A stretch of 37,491 nt of DNA from Myxococcales bacterium. GTDB lineage: Bacteria > Myxococcota_A > Polyangia > Haliangiales > Haliangiaceae. Shown here in pieces: positions 1-8,081 of this stretch. The stretch is taken from the NCBI GenBank assembly GCA_005779305.1, contig SXJR01000418.1, positions 1-37,491 on the forward strand. The letters are read 5' to 3'. A program made the translations under genes and the position numbers. Position 1 is the stretch's first letter, and each line of letters starts with the position of its first letter. A model generated the notes under the pieces. It was given only the letters and a program-made list of their open reading frames with translations. It was not told the origin of the DNA and made no database searches.

Positions 1-607
1 CGACAGCGATCACGGCACGTACCCGTACGTGACGTCGTCGTCGACGATCGCGGCCGGCGCCTGTCAGTCGACCGGCATCGGGCCCAGCAAGATCGATCGC
101 GTCATCGGCATCACCAAGGCCTACGCCACCCGGGTCGGCGGCGGACCGTTCCCGACCGAGCTGCACGGCGAGGCCGCCGAGGCGCTGCGCCAGGCCGGCG
201 GCGAGTTCGGCGCGGTCACCGGCCGGCCCCGTCGCTGCGGCTGGCTCGATCTGCCAGCGCTGCGCCTGGGCGTGCGCCTCTCCGGGATGGACGGGCTGGC
301 CCTCACCAAGCTCGACGTCCTCGCCGGGCTGCCCGAGGTCGCGGTGTGCGTGGCCTACAAGCTCGACGGCGTCGAGCTCGACGAGCTGCCCACCGATCTC
401 GACGACATCGCCCGGGCCGAGCCGGTGTTCGCCCGTTATCCGGGCTGGGGCTCGCTGGCCGGCGTGCGCAACTGGGACGACCTGCCACCGACCACCCGCG
501 CCTACGTGGAGGCCGTCGGCAAGCTGGCCGGCGTGCCCTTCTACCTGGTCTCGGTGGGACCCGATCGCGTCGAAACCATGGTCTTGCGCGATCCGTTCGC
601 CGAGTGA
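1..607 (+). CDS. purA: adenylosuccinate synthetase, C-terminal part (cut by window edge)
   Basis: This is the 3' part (about 201 residues) of adenylosuccinate synthetase. The enzyme joins IMP and aspartate using GTP, the first committed step of AMP synthesis in the cytosol. The frame is open from base 2, so the start lies outside the window. Family motifs seen are HGTYPYVTSS at the very start of the visible part, then GITKAYATRVGGGPFPTEL, both well conserved in PurA. The rest follows the usual C-terminal fold, with the WLDLPALR segment, the LTKLDVL substrate-loop region and a DPF ending. About half of the normal ~430 residues is visible. No frame damage is seen. A gap of about 145 bases separates it from the next gene, so it is probably the last gene of its own unit. 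The identification is secure. Confidence 0.95.
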   Translation, partial: DSDHGTYPYVTSSSTIAAGACQSTGIGPSKIDRVIGITKAYATRVGGGPFPTELHGEAAEALRQAGGEFGAVTGRPRRCGWLDLPALRLGVRLSGMDGLALTKLDVLAGLPEVAVCVAYKLDGVELDELPTDLDDIARAEPVFARYPGWGSLAGVRNWDDLPPTTRAYVEAVGKLAGVPFYLVSVGPDRVETMVLRDPFAE

Positions 608-752
608 CGGTCGACCCGTCGCCGCGTAACTTGCCGCCGGCGCTGGCGTTTATGAGAATCGGGGTGGTAGGATTTTTTGCCAAGCTGGCTTGGGGGCCTG
701 GGGGTCCAAGCCATCGGACCTCGCCACCCGAGGAAACAGGGAATCGCACATC

Positions 753-2657
753 ATGAAGATCGTCTGCGACGCGTGCTCCGCGAAATACTCGATTGCCGAC
801 GAGAAGGTCAAAGGCAAGGTCTTCAAGATCCGCTGCAAGAAGTGCAGCAACATCATCGTCGTCCGCGGCAACGCGGGCGCGGCCGCCGACGAGCCTGCGG
901 CTCCGGCCGGGCAGTTCGATCAGAAGGAGACCCGGGTCTACGACTACGGCGGTGGCGACAGCCCGCCGGCGGACGGCGACGATGCGGTCTGGCACGTGGT
1001 CGTCGATCAGGAGCAGGTCGGCCCCATCACCGTCGCCGAGGTCGGCCAGCGCTTCGCCGCCGGCGAGATCGACGCCGAGACGTACATCTGGCGCGAGGGC
1101 TTCGCCGACTGGCTGCCGCTCTCGCAGGTCCCCGAGTTCGCGGCGATCGTCGCCGGGGGCAGCACCACCGCGGCGGGCTCGTCCGGCCAGGACGCGGTGG
1201 CCAGCATGTTCGGTGGCGGCGGCGGTGGCTACGACGAGGCCGGGACCTCGCGCAGCGATCCCAACGATGTCTTCGCGGCCCACGCCGCCAAGGCCGCGGC
1301 GGAGGACGACGAAGGCGCCGACGAGCTGTTCGGCCAGAGCGCCAAGAAGAGCGCGCCCGCGGCGGCGGCGTTCGGCGGCGGCAAGGCCGCGGCCCCGGCG
1401 GCGGCGGCGGCGAGCCCGTCGAGCCTCAAGGGTCAGCGCAGCGAGAACTCGGTGCTGTTCTCGCTCAACAACCTCGCGGCGCTCGCCAGCGATAGCCCGA
1501 AGGCCCAGCCGGCGTCGTCGAGCGGCTCGTCGTCGGCCTCGGCCTCGTCCTCGGGCGGCGCCGCCCAGCACGGCGGCGGCGAGGGCTCGGGTCTCATCGA
1601 CATCCGCTCGATGGCCTCGGCCTACCTCGGTGGCGCGGCCAAGAGCAGCGGCGGTGCCTCGCCTGGCGGTGGCAAGATCGGTTCGATCGACGACCTGCCG
1701 GTGTTCTCGACGGCGGCGTTCAGCGAGCCGGCGGTCATCATGCCGAGCATGGGCGCGGGTCGCCGCGACAACAAGCTCATGTACGGCCTGATCGGGGCCG
1801 TCGCGCTCCTCGCGATCGTGCTGGTGGTGGTCATCATCGTCCTGCTCGGTGGCGACAAGAACACCGGCGCGGCGGGCGGCCAGATCGCGTCGGCCGGCGG
1901 CAGCGACAAGGCGTCAGGCAAGAGCAGCGGCTCGAGCGTCGGCTCCGAGGCTGATCCGGGCTCGGGCAGCGCGTCGGCCAGCGGCACCGATCCCGGGTCG
2001 GGCTCGGCCACGGGTTCGAGCGCGACCGGCTCCGGCAGTGATCCGGGCTCGGGCTCGGCTTCGGCCAAACCGCCGGGTGGCGGCAGTGGCTCGGGCGATC
2101 GCAAGCCTCCGGGCGGCGACCGCGGTAGCTCCACGTCGGGCGGCGATCGCAAACCGCCGGGCGGCGGTGGTGGCAGCGACCGCAAGCCTCCGGGCGGCGG
2201 CTCGGCCAAGCCTCCGGGCGGCGGCAGCGCTGGCGGCGGCGGTGACACCGGCGGCAAGTGCATGGACGAGGTCGCGTGTCTGCTCGCCGACAAGCCGCCG
2301 GCCTGCTGCTCCAAGTACCGCGGTGGCGGCGGTGGCGGCGGTGGTGGTGTTGGTGTCGGCGGCGGCGGTGGCGCGAAGCCGCCGTCGAATCTCCCCGAGG
2401 ATCTGCAGAAGGCCGACATCTCGGCCGGCATCGCCAAGGTCCGCGGCAAGGTCGAGGGTTGCGCCGCGAAGTCGAGCGCCAAGGGCACCGTGAAGGTGTC
2501 GGTGAAGGTCTCGGGAGGCGGCGCCGTCTCGAGCGTGACGGTCAAGGAGAGCCCGGACGGGGCGCTCGGTTCGTGCGTCGCCGGGGCGGTGCAGAAGGCG
2601 ACCTTCGCCAAGACCCAGAACGGCGGCTCGTTCAGCTATCCGTTTACCTTCCGCTGA
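753..2657 (+). CDS. GltJ/AgmX-like zinc-ribbon, GYF, single-pass membrane protein
   Basis: A 634-residue protein. The start at 753 is preferred over the open frame from 690 because the zinc ribbon begins there and AGGAAACAGG lies upstream. Domains in order: an MJ0042-type zinc ribbon (Cys5, Cys8, Cys28, Cys31); a GYF_2 domain at about 79-130; a low-complexity linker holding the motifs ENSVLFSL (231-238) and GLIDIRSMASAYLG (280-293); one membrane helix (about 342-366); a Gly/Ser region with repeated DRKPPGG units; a Cys-rich patch (CMDEVACLL, ACC); and an 89-residue AgmX/TonB-like C-terminal domain. This order matches GltJ/AgmX of the Myxococcus gliding machinery, a membrane protein whose cytoplasmic zinc ribbon responds to the polarity GTPase MglA. 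Other myxobacterial proteins share the tail, so an actual motility role here is inference. Its 3' end overlaps the convergent gene by 22 bases. Confidence 0.8.
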   Translation: MKIVCDACSAKYSIADEKVKGKVFKIRCKKCSNIIVVRGNAGAAADEPAAPAGQFDQKETRVYDYGGGDSPPADGDDAVWHVVVDQEQVGPITVAEVGQRFAAGEIDAETYIWREGFADWLPLSQVPEFAAIVAGGSTTAAGSSGQDAVASMFGGGGGGYDEAGTSRSDPNDVFAAHAAKAAAEDDEGADELFGQSAKKSAPAAAAFGGGKAAAPAAAAASPSSLKGQRSENSVLFSLNNLAALASDSPKAQPASSSGSSSASASSSGGAAQHGGGEGSGLIDIRSMASAYLGGAAKSSGGASPGGGKIGSIDDLPVFSTAAFSEPAVIMPSMGAGRRDNKLMYGLIGAVALLAIVLVVVIIVLLGGDKNTGAAGGQIASAGGSDKASGKSSGSSVGSEADPGSGSASASGTDPGSGSATGSSATGSGSDPGSGSASAKPPGGGSGSGDRKPPGGDRGSSTSGGDRKPPGGGGGSDRKPPGGGSAKPPGGGSAGGGGDTGGKCMDEVACLLADKPPACCSKYRGGGGGGGGGVGVGGGGGAKPPSNLPEDLQKADISAGIAKVRGKVEGCAAKSSAKGTVKVSVKVSGGGAVSSVTVKESPDGALGSCVAGAVQKATFAKTQNGGSFSYPFTFR

Positions 2658-3418
2658 CGCGCCTTCCAGGCGACCATGGCGATGGCGGCGAGGGCGATCA
2701 GGGCCAGCGTGGCCTTCGCCCACGGCCAGCGCGACCCCTTGGGGCGCGCGTCGTGGCAGCGGCCGTCGGCCGGACGGGCGGCGGCGTCGTCGACGGTCCA
2801 GGAGAGGTCGAGGCCCTCGGTGAGCGGGCCATCGGCGCCGGTCCAGAGCTGATCGAGCTTGTCCATGGCCTGGCCGCCGAGCGTGCGGGCGCCGATCAAC
2901 ACGCCCGGACCATCCTCGATCTTCACCTCGCTCTCGCCCGGGCGGTCGAGGCGAACCGTGTCGCGCAGGACCAGGCGATGTGACGGACCGGACGTGCACA
3001 GCCAGCCGACCAGGTCGACCGAGAACGCGCCGCCGACGACAGACGGTGTACCAAGACCGACGTCAACGGTCGTCCAGGCGATCGACGTCGGGCGGCCATC
3101 GATCGTGACGCTCACCGCCAGCTTCACCAGGGCCGCGATCTCCTCGCCGTAGGGCGCTGCTTCGGCGTCGTCGATCTCGCCGTTGCGATCGCGATCGAGC
3201 CGCCGGCGCAGGGCGGCGCCGGGCTTCTCTCCGAGGAAGATCGTGTACGCGACCCGCACCCGGTCGCCCATCGGCGTGAGCTTCAGGTAGCGGTTGTTGG
3301 TGTCCGGAGAGGCCTGCGGGTGGGCCAGGGCGGCGGGCGCCAGACCGAGCGCGACGGCGATCACGGCCGCGCTCGCAACCGCGCGGGTCCGGCGGGATGT
3401 TGACGTGAGGCTCACCAC
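2636..3418 (-). CDS. exported EF-hand protein with C-terminal membrane anchor
   Basis: A protein of about 260 residues, read from a GTG at 3418 (a second GTG follows at 3415). The open frame runs further up to 3568, but that would cross the start of the divergent lipoprotein gene and gives no signal peptide at the N-terminus. From the GTG a basic RR segment and a hydrophobic stretch ending in AALAHP form a signal peptide. An EF-hand-like calcium loop (DRDRNGEIDDAE) follows at roughly one quarter of the length. Near the C-terminus a hydrophobic helix (LALIALAAIAMVAW) followed by basic residues suggests an inner-membrane anchor with most of the protein outside the cytoplasm. No enzyme motif is recognised and the function is unknown. 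No good ribosome site is visible, so the start is uncertain. Confidence 0.65.
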   Translation of the reverse strand: MVSLTSTSRRTRAVASAAVIAVALGLAPAALAHPQASPDTNNRYLKLTPMGDRVRVAYTIFLGEKPGAALRRRLDRDRNGEIDDAEAAPYGEEIAALVKLAVSVTIDGRPTSIAWTTVDVGLGTPSVVGGAFSVDLVGWLCTSGPSHRLVLRDTVRLDRPGESEVKIEDGPGVLIGARTLGGQAMDKLDQLWTGADGPLTEGLDLSWTVDDAAARPADGRCHDARPKGSRWPWAKATLALIALAAIAMVAWKARQRKVNG

Positions 3419-3435
3419 GGCGGGCAAAGCGGTCG

Positions 3436-3465
3436 TTGACCCACGGTCAGCGCCATGTCTATTCT
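3436..3465 (+). promoter_or_regulatory. possible sigma-70 promoter for the MopE-like lipoprotein
   Basis: TTGACC at 3436-3441 and TATTCT at 3460-3465 are separated by 18 bases, close to the housekeeping consensus. A strong ribosome site, GAGGAGGA (3472-3479), stands just before the ATG at 3484, so the leader would be very short. The match is by eye only. Confidence 0.4.
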
Positions 3466-3483
3466 GCGCGCCGAGGAGGATAC

Positions 3484-4875
3484 ATGTTGCGTAGCCTATC
3501 CCTGTCGTTCTGGGGGGTCGCGGCGGCCGGCCTACTTCTGGCCTGCGGCGGCGAAGATACACTCCCACCCCTGTTCGAGCCCGTGCCCGAATGCGAGGGC
3601 CAAGCGATCTCGGTGCTCACCGGCCAGCATCGCCAGGTGATCTCGTTCCTCGAGATCGGCGATCTCGCCGACGGCTTCGATCTCGACAGTGACGGGGACC
3701 CCGACAACAAGCTCGCCGGGGTCGGCTCGCTGGCGCGCGACGCCATCCTCGAGTCGCTCAACGAGTACGACATCTTGATCCCGCTCGAGATGTTCGACTT
3801 CGCCTCGGCCGGCGCCGACGAGTGCGTGAAGTTCGCGCTCTACCTGGGACTCTACAAGCAGGATCTCGACGGCGATGGCGAGGACACTGCCGTCGACGGC
3901 GGCGACTGCGACGATCACGACATGCTGGCGCCGCGCGCCGAGGTCCTGACCAATCGCAAGGACGACGATTGCGACGGCCTGGCCAACGAGGAGAACGACG
4001 GTCCCAACCAGACCGCGTCGACGGACGACGTCGACATGGACGGCGATCAGCAGTCGATGATGGACGGCGACTGCGACGACTCCAACATGATGGTGAAGTC
4101 GGGCATGGCCGAGATCTGCGGCGACGGCCTCGACAACGACTGCGACGGCGTCGCCGATCGCACGGCCGACGCCCAGGGCAACGTCACCGGCTGCAACCCC
4201 TACGACTCCACCCCCGACACCATCCGCCTCGACCCCCGCGGCTTCGACGCCACCGGCTTCCCGCTCATCGCGTTCACCTCGGGCACGGTCACGTCGACCC
4301 CGAGCGGGCTCAAGATGGTGGCCGGTCCGTCGCTGTTCCAGGTCTCGGTCCCGGTCACCGACGGCATCGAGCTGACCCTCAAGATCACTGGCACCACGGT
4401 CGAGGCCGACATCGCGATGGCCGGCGGTCGCGTGGTGGCCATGAACGGCCGCCTCGGCGGCGTGATCGACGCCAACACCGCGGACACCATCCGTGGCCTC
4501 GACGTGCCCGAGATCAGCCTGACCCCCGAGAACTCGCTGCTCGACGCGGTCTTCGCCAACGTGCTCGGCCCGCTCCTGGCACTGCCGGCCAAGCCGCCCA
4601 ACGATCCGCACGCCGGCTGCCGCACGCCCGACATCGACGTCGATCGCGACGGCCTCGAGGCCTTCTGCGACAAGAACCTCGACGGCGACGCCAACACCCA
4701 GGTGGTCGACACCTGCGTCGACGGCGATGGCACCGTGATCCAGGACACCACGGTCAACGGCGTGGTGGTGCAGTGCAGCGAGGCGGTGCTCAGCAACGGC
4801 CGCAAGCGCTTCGTCGACGGCATCTCGGTCGAGCTGAACTTCTCGACCGCGCCCGCCGATCTGGTCCGTCCCTAG
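3484..4875 (+). CDS. lipoprotein with MopE-type metal-binding repeats
   Basis: A 463-residue lipoprotein. The ATG at 3484 is chosen because GAGGAGGA lies 5-12 bases upstream and a lipoprotein signal starts there (MLRSLSLSF..., lipobox LLAC, then GGED). Two copies of the putative metal-binding repeat known from MopE follow in the first half: DGGDCDDHD with KDDDCDG, then DGDCDDSN with DNDCDG. These Asp-rich loops resemble calcium-binding thrombospondin-type repeats. The second half is a beta-rich region with no recognised family, carrying another Asp-rich run (DVDRDGLEAFCD). MopE binds copper in methanotrophs, but in myxobacteria the repeat is common in surface proteins and calcium is the more likely ligand (inference). 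It was probably transcribed alone from the promoter just upstream. Confidence 0.75.
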   Translation: MLRSLSLSFWGVAAAGLLLACGGEDTLPPLFEPVPECEGQAISVLTGQHRQVISFLEIGDLADGFDLDSDGDPDNKLAGVGSLARDAILESLNEYDILIPLEMFDFASAGADECVKFALYLGLYKQDLDGDGEDTAVDGGDCDDHDMLAPRAEVLTNRKDDDCDGLANEENDGPNQTASTDDVDMDGDQQSMMDGDCDDSNMMVKSGMAEICGDGLDNDCDGVADRTADAQGNVTGCNPYDSTPDTIRLDPRGFDATGFPLIAFTSGTVTSTPSGLKMVAGPSLFQVSVPVTDGIELTLKITGTTVEADIAMAGGRVVAMNGRLGGVIDANTADTIRGLDVPEISLTPENSLLDAVFANVLGPLLALPAKPPNDPHAGCRTPDIDVDRDGLEAFCDKNLDGDANTQVVDTCVDGDGTVIQDTTVNGVVVQCSEAVLSNGRKRFVDGISVELNFSTAPADLVRP

Positions 4876-4917
4876 ATTGGGACGCGCTCCAGACCCGGTT
4901 TCGGGTAGGCTCGGGTC

Positions 4918-5241
4918 ATGCGGTCCGTGATCGGCTGGATGACCCTCGCCGGCATGCTGTGCGGCTGCGGTGGCGCGTCGCTCAAGGGTGCGGGCGAGGA
5001 GTGCGTCGCGTCCTCCGAGTGCGCGGCGGGCCTGGTCTGCGACCTGGGCCAGAGCCCCCCCGTGTGCGCCGGCAACGTCACCCCCGACGCCACGGTGGTC
5101 GACGCCGACACCTCGACCGATGCAGCTTCAGTCGACGCCCCGGCCATCGACGCGGCCGTCCCTGACGCCCGCGTGGTCGACGCCGCGGCGGTCGATGCCG
5201 CCGTCGATGCCGAGACCGACGCGCCGCCCGACGCCATCTGA
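4918..5241 (+). CDS. small lipoprotein with Cys-rich motif and Asp-Ala tail
   Basis: A 107-residue protein with an N-terminal hydrophobic segment and lipobox-like LCGC. Just after lies a small Cys motif, GEECVASSECAAGLVCD, of the type seen in many short myxobacterial surface lipoproteins. The rest is a low-complexity tail of VDA, IDA and PDA units, rich in Asp and Ala and without hydrophobic core residues. It probably serves as an extended acidic tether rather than a fold. It lies 42 bases after the MopE-like lipoprotein and 63 bases before the first MCE gene. Function unknown; the coding call rests on the signal sequence and on the residue bias. Confidence 0.6.
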   Translation: MRSVIGWMTLAGMLCGCGGASLKGAGEECVASSECAAGLVCDLGQSPPVCAGNVTPDATVVDADTSTDAASVDAPAIDAAVPDARVVDAAAVDAAVDAETDAPPDAI

Positions 5242-5254
5242 GTCGGACGAAGAA

Positions 5255-5280
5255 GGGAGAGGCAGGGTGGGGGTAAGGGG
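5255..5280 (+). promoter_or_regulatory. possible G-quadruplex ahead of the MCE genes
   Basis: Four G runs (5255-5257, 5265-5267, 5269-5273, 5277-5280) separated by loops of 7, 1 and 3 bases fit the general quadruplex pattern. They lie on the coding strand 25 bases before the MCE start at 5305. Folding is not shown, and in a GC-rich genome such runs can arise by chance. Confidence 0.3.
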
Positions 5281-5304
5281 CAGGCGTGGTAGGTTTTCGG
5301 CTCG

Positions 5305-6321
5305 ATGCGTGAGCGCGGACTCGAGTTCCGGGTCGGATTGCTGATCATCGTCGCGGCGGTGATCCTGGCCGGCTTCGTGTTCGTCCTCGGCAACTTCTCG
5401 CTGTCGAGCGGGTTCACGATCTACGTCGACTACGACTACAGCGGAAACCTGCAGCCAGGGGCGCCGGTCAAGGTGGCCGGGATCAAGGTCGGCAAGGTCG
5501 AGGACGTGCGCTTCATGGGCGGCAAGCTCGACCAGGCCACCGGCCGCCGCGTCTACGTGCGGGTCGAGGCCTGGGTCGAGGATCGCGCCCGCCAGTCGAT
5601 CCGCCAGGACGCCGAGTTCTTCATCAACACCGCCGGCGTGCTCGGCGAGCAGTACCTGGAGATCGTGCCGGGCCGGAACTGGGACGACGAGCCCATTCCG
5701 CCCGGCTCCAAGCTGGTCGGCCGCAACCCGCCGCGCACCGACCTGGTGCTGTCCCGCCTCTACGACGTGCTCGACTCGCTGTCGGAGGTGCTCTCCGAGG
5801 ACAAGGACACGATCAAGCGGCTGCTCGGCAACAGCGCCAGCGCGGTCGGCTCGGTCGACGCGCTGCTCAAGGAGAACAAGGAACAGCTGGGCAAGCTCAT
5901 CGCGTCGACCAGCGGCCTGGCCGCCGAGGCCAACGAGACCCTGTCCAAGGTCAACGCCGGCCTCGAGCCGGCCATGGTGCGCAAGACCGTCGCCGACGCG
6001 GACGCGCTCCTGGTCTCGGGCAAGAAGGCCATCGACACGGTCACGCCCGAGGCGGTCGCGCTCCTCACCGACGGCCGCCGCGTCACCGGCGTCATCACCG
6101 AGGATCGCGTCGAGCGCGCCATCGCGGTCGCCGACAAGGCCGCCACGGCCGCTCAGAAGGCCGGCGGTCTCATCGACAACGTCGACGGCATGGTCACCGA
6201 TCTGCGCCAGGGCAAGGGCACCGCCGGCGCCTTGCTCGCCAAGGACGACGTCTACGTCGACGTGCGCGAGCTGATCCGCGACCTCAAGCGTAATCCCTGG
6301 AAGTTCTTCTGGAAGGAGTAG
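5305..6321 (+). CDS. MCE-family (MlaD-like) substrate-binding protein, first copy
   Basis: A 338-residue protein with one N-terminal membrane helix (about 9-31) and an MCE domain after it (about 37-118), including PGAPVKVAGIKVGKVEDV, the hallmark of MlaD/Ttg2C. MCE proteins sit in the periplasm, anchored in the inner membrane, and form rings through which lipids pass to or from an MlaE permease. After the MCE domain comes a long helical region (about 150-320), as in longer MlaD relatives where the helices build a tunnel or needle. It ends in LKRNPWKFFWKE; the second copy ends similarly (LKRSPWRIIGHP). The ribosome site is weak. The next MCE gene starts 5 bases later, so the two are an operon. 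The permeases and ATPases lie elsewhere, at 13900-17019. Confidence 0.88.
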   Translation: MRERGLEFRVGLLIIVAAVILAGFVFVLGNFSLSSGFTIYVDYDYSGNLQPGAPVKVAGIKVGKVEDVRFMGGKLDQATGRRVYVRVEAWVEDRARQSIRQDAEFFINTAGVLGEQYLEIVPGRNWDDEPIPPGSKLVGRNPPRTDLVLSRLYDVLDSLSEVLSEDKDTIKRLLGNSASAVGSVDALLKENKEQLGKLIASTSGLAAEANETLSKVNAGLEPAMVRKTVADADALLVSGKKAIDTVTPEAVALLTDGRRVTGVITEDRVERAIAVADKAATAAQKAGGLIDNVDGMVTDLRQGKGTAGALLAKDDVYVDVRELIRDLKRNPWKFFWKE

Positions 6322-6325
6322 CCGC

Positions 6326-7429
6326 GTGATCCCCGGCGGTGACACGCAGGCGCAGGGGCGGGTGGGCGCCGCGATGGCCGGTCTCATCCTCGCCGCCGCC
6401 GTGTTCGTGGTCGCCATCCTGCCCCGCATCGATCTGGGCTCGGGGGTGCGCATCCGCGTCCTGTTCGAGCACGTCGGCGCGCTCAAGGAGGGCGCGCCGC
6501 TGATCGTCGCCGGGCGCACCGCCGGCAAGATCGAGAGCATCACCCTGGCCCCGGCCGGCGCGTTCGCCCCCGGCCACCCGCTGGCCGAAACCGGCGGCTC
6601 GGTGGTGCTGGTGCGGGTCGACGACGAACTGCGCTGGATGGTGCCGGTCGATGGCGACTACTTCATCTCGAGCAAGGGCGTGCTGTCCGATCGCTACCTC
6701 GAGGTCGGTCCGCCGCCCGGTGCGACCCGCGAGCCCGGCCGCGCCGTCCAGGCCGGCGACGAGATCCGCGGCATCGACCCGCCGTCGCTCGATCGCGCGC
6801 TGCAGCGGACCTGGGACAACCTCGAGCGCTCGCGCGCCTTCCTCGAGGCGGTGTCGCCCGAGATCGACGCGCTGCGAGCTGCGCTGGCCCACCTGAGCCA
6901 GACCCTCACCGACGTCGAGCCGTCGCCGGGCGCCTACGCCCGTCTTGCCGTCGAGCTGACCGCGCTATGGCGCGAGGCGCGCGAGCTGCAGGACACCCTG
7001 AACAGCGCGGGGGCCACGCCGGCCGAGCTGCGGGCGCTGGCCGATCGCGCCTCGGGCACCCTCGACCGCGCCCGCGCCGCGATCGCCCGCGTGCGCACCG
7101 CCGCCGCCGCGCTCTCGAGCGACCTGGAGCGCGTGCAGCGCCAGGCCGGCGCCGCCGCGCCCGACGCCATCGCCCGCCTGCGCGAGGTGCTGGCCGATGG
7201 CGATCAGCTCCTGGCCAGGGCCGACCGCTTGCTGGCCGGCACGCGCGAGCTCATGGCCATGATCGATCGTGGCGAGGGCAGCATGATGAAGCTGTCGCGT
7301 GACCCCGAGTTCCCCGAGGACGCCAAGGAGCTGGGCAAGATGCTCAAGCGCTCGCCGTGGAGGATCATCGGCCACCCCGACGATCACAGCGGGCTGCCGC
7401 CGCGCGCGCCCCGCCGCGAGGCTCCGTGA
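6326..7429 (+). CDS. MCE-family (MlaD-like) substrate-binding protein, second copy
   Basis: A 367-residue protein read from a GTG at 6326, preceded by GGAAGGAG at 6311-6318, which decides the start. An N-terminal membrane helix (about 12-33) leads into an MCE domain with EGAPLIVAGRTAGKIESI. Two extra loops inside the domain make it longer than in the first copy. A long Ala/Arg-rich helical region follows, and the protein ends in a MLKRSPWRIIGHPDDHS-type tail. The diverged sequence next to the first copy suggests that the two MCE proteins form a mixed ring or act in series, as in actinobacterial Mce operons. Its stop codon overlaps the GTG of the next gene (GTGA), so all three genes are co-translated. 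Confidence 0.86.
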   Translation: MIPGGDTQAQGRVGAAMAGLILAAAVFVVAILPRIDLGSGVRIRVLFEHVGALKEGAPLIVAGRTAGKIESITLAPAGAFAPGHPLAETGGSVVLVRVDDELRWMVPVDGDYFISSKGVLSDRYLEVGPPPGATREPGRAVQAGDEIRGIDPPSLDRALQRTWDNLERSRAFLEAVSPEIDALRAALAHLSQTLTDVEPSPGAYARLAVELTALWREARELQDTLNSAGATPAELRALADRASGTLDRARAAIARVRTAAAALSSDLERVQRQAGAAAPDAIARLREVLADGDQLLARADRLLAGTRELMAMIDRGEGSMMKLSRDPEFPEDAKELGKMLKRSPWRIIGHPDDHSGLPPRAPRREAP

Positions 7430-8070
7430 GCGCGGACGCCGGCGAAGCATCCGACCCGTTCCCGCTCCTCTGTACGCCGACCCACCACGGCCTGCGTCGC
7501 AACGTCGGCGTCGGCCTGTTCTTCACCGCCGACGTCCCGGCCGACGATCGCGACGCCATCGAGGCCCTGGTGCCGCCGCCGCTCCGCCACGAGCTGGTGT
7601 GGAGCCGCGACTTCTGCTACGCCGGCACGCCCGACCGCTTCGACACCGGCTACGACGCCGGCGATCGGGCCGCGCTGTCGGCCGCCATCGACGCCTGGCT
7701 CCATGCCACCCACGCCGCGGCGGCGCTCGCCTTCGTCTACCTGACCGATCTGCCCGAGCTGGCTGCGTATCCGGCGTGGGCATCGCGCAGCGTCGCCCGC
7801 GTGCCCGACCTGGTCTTGCCCTGGCTCCAGCGCCACTGGTCGAGCGGAGGTCCCGCCCGCGCCGGCGCCGAGCAGCACGCCACCACCATCCTCGACAACC
7901 TCAGCTACTTCCTGCTCGCGCTCTACGCCGACGCCACGCCCGACATGACGCCGGCCCTGCGCGCCCGCCTGCTCCACGTCGCCGACATCATCTGCGCGAG
8001 CGACAGCGGCTGCGGCGCCGAGCTGTGGCGAGACGAGCTGGTCGCCAAGCTCGGCGGGCGCGTCGGATAG
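7426..8070 (+). CDS. unknown protein coupled to the MCE pair
   Basis: A 214-residue protein with no recognised family. The start is taken as the GTG at 7426, which overlaps the stop of the preceding MCE gene by 4 bases; the frame is open further up, but only as a shadow of that gene. It has no signal peptide or membrane helix and is rich in Trp, Tyr, Asp and Ala (for example LVWSRDFCYAGTP, YDAGDRAAL, YLTDLPEL), so it looks like a soluble cytoplasmic protein of mostly helical type. Translational coupling suggests a job linked to the MCE system, but nothing in the sequence says which. It ends 11 bases before the convergent gene at 8082. Confidence 0.65.
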   Translation: MSADAGEASDPFPLLCTPTHHGLRRNVGVGLFFTADVPADDRDAIEALVPPPLRHELVWSRDFCYAGTPDRFDTGYDAGDRAALSAAIDAWLHATHAAAALAFVYLTDLPELAAYPAWASRSVARVPDLVLPWLQRHWSSGGPARAGAEQHATTILDNLSYFLLALYADATPDMTPALRARLLHVADIICASDSGCGAELWRDELVAKLGGRVG

Positions 8071-8081
8071 TCATTCGTCGA

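Noticed and set aside
671-695. Hairpin-like CCAAGCTGGCTTGG after a T run, as purA terminator
   Set aside because: The T run comes before the hairpin on the plus strand, and on the minus strand it is followed by A's, so it does not fit an intrinsic terminator either way.
303-1571. Long open frame on the minus strand opposite purA and the GltJ-like gene
   Set aside because: Arg/Ala-rich translation without any domain, exactly antiparallel to a gene with clear motifs; typical of GC-rich shadow frames.
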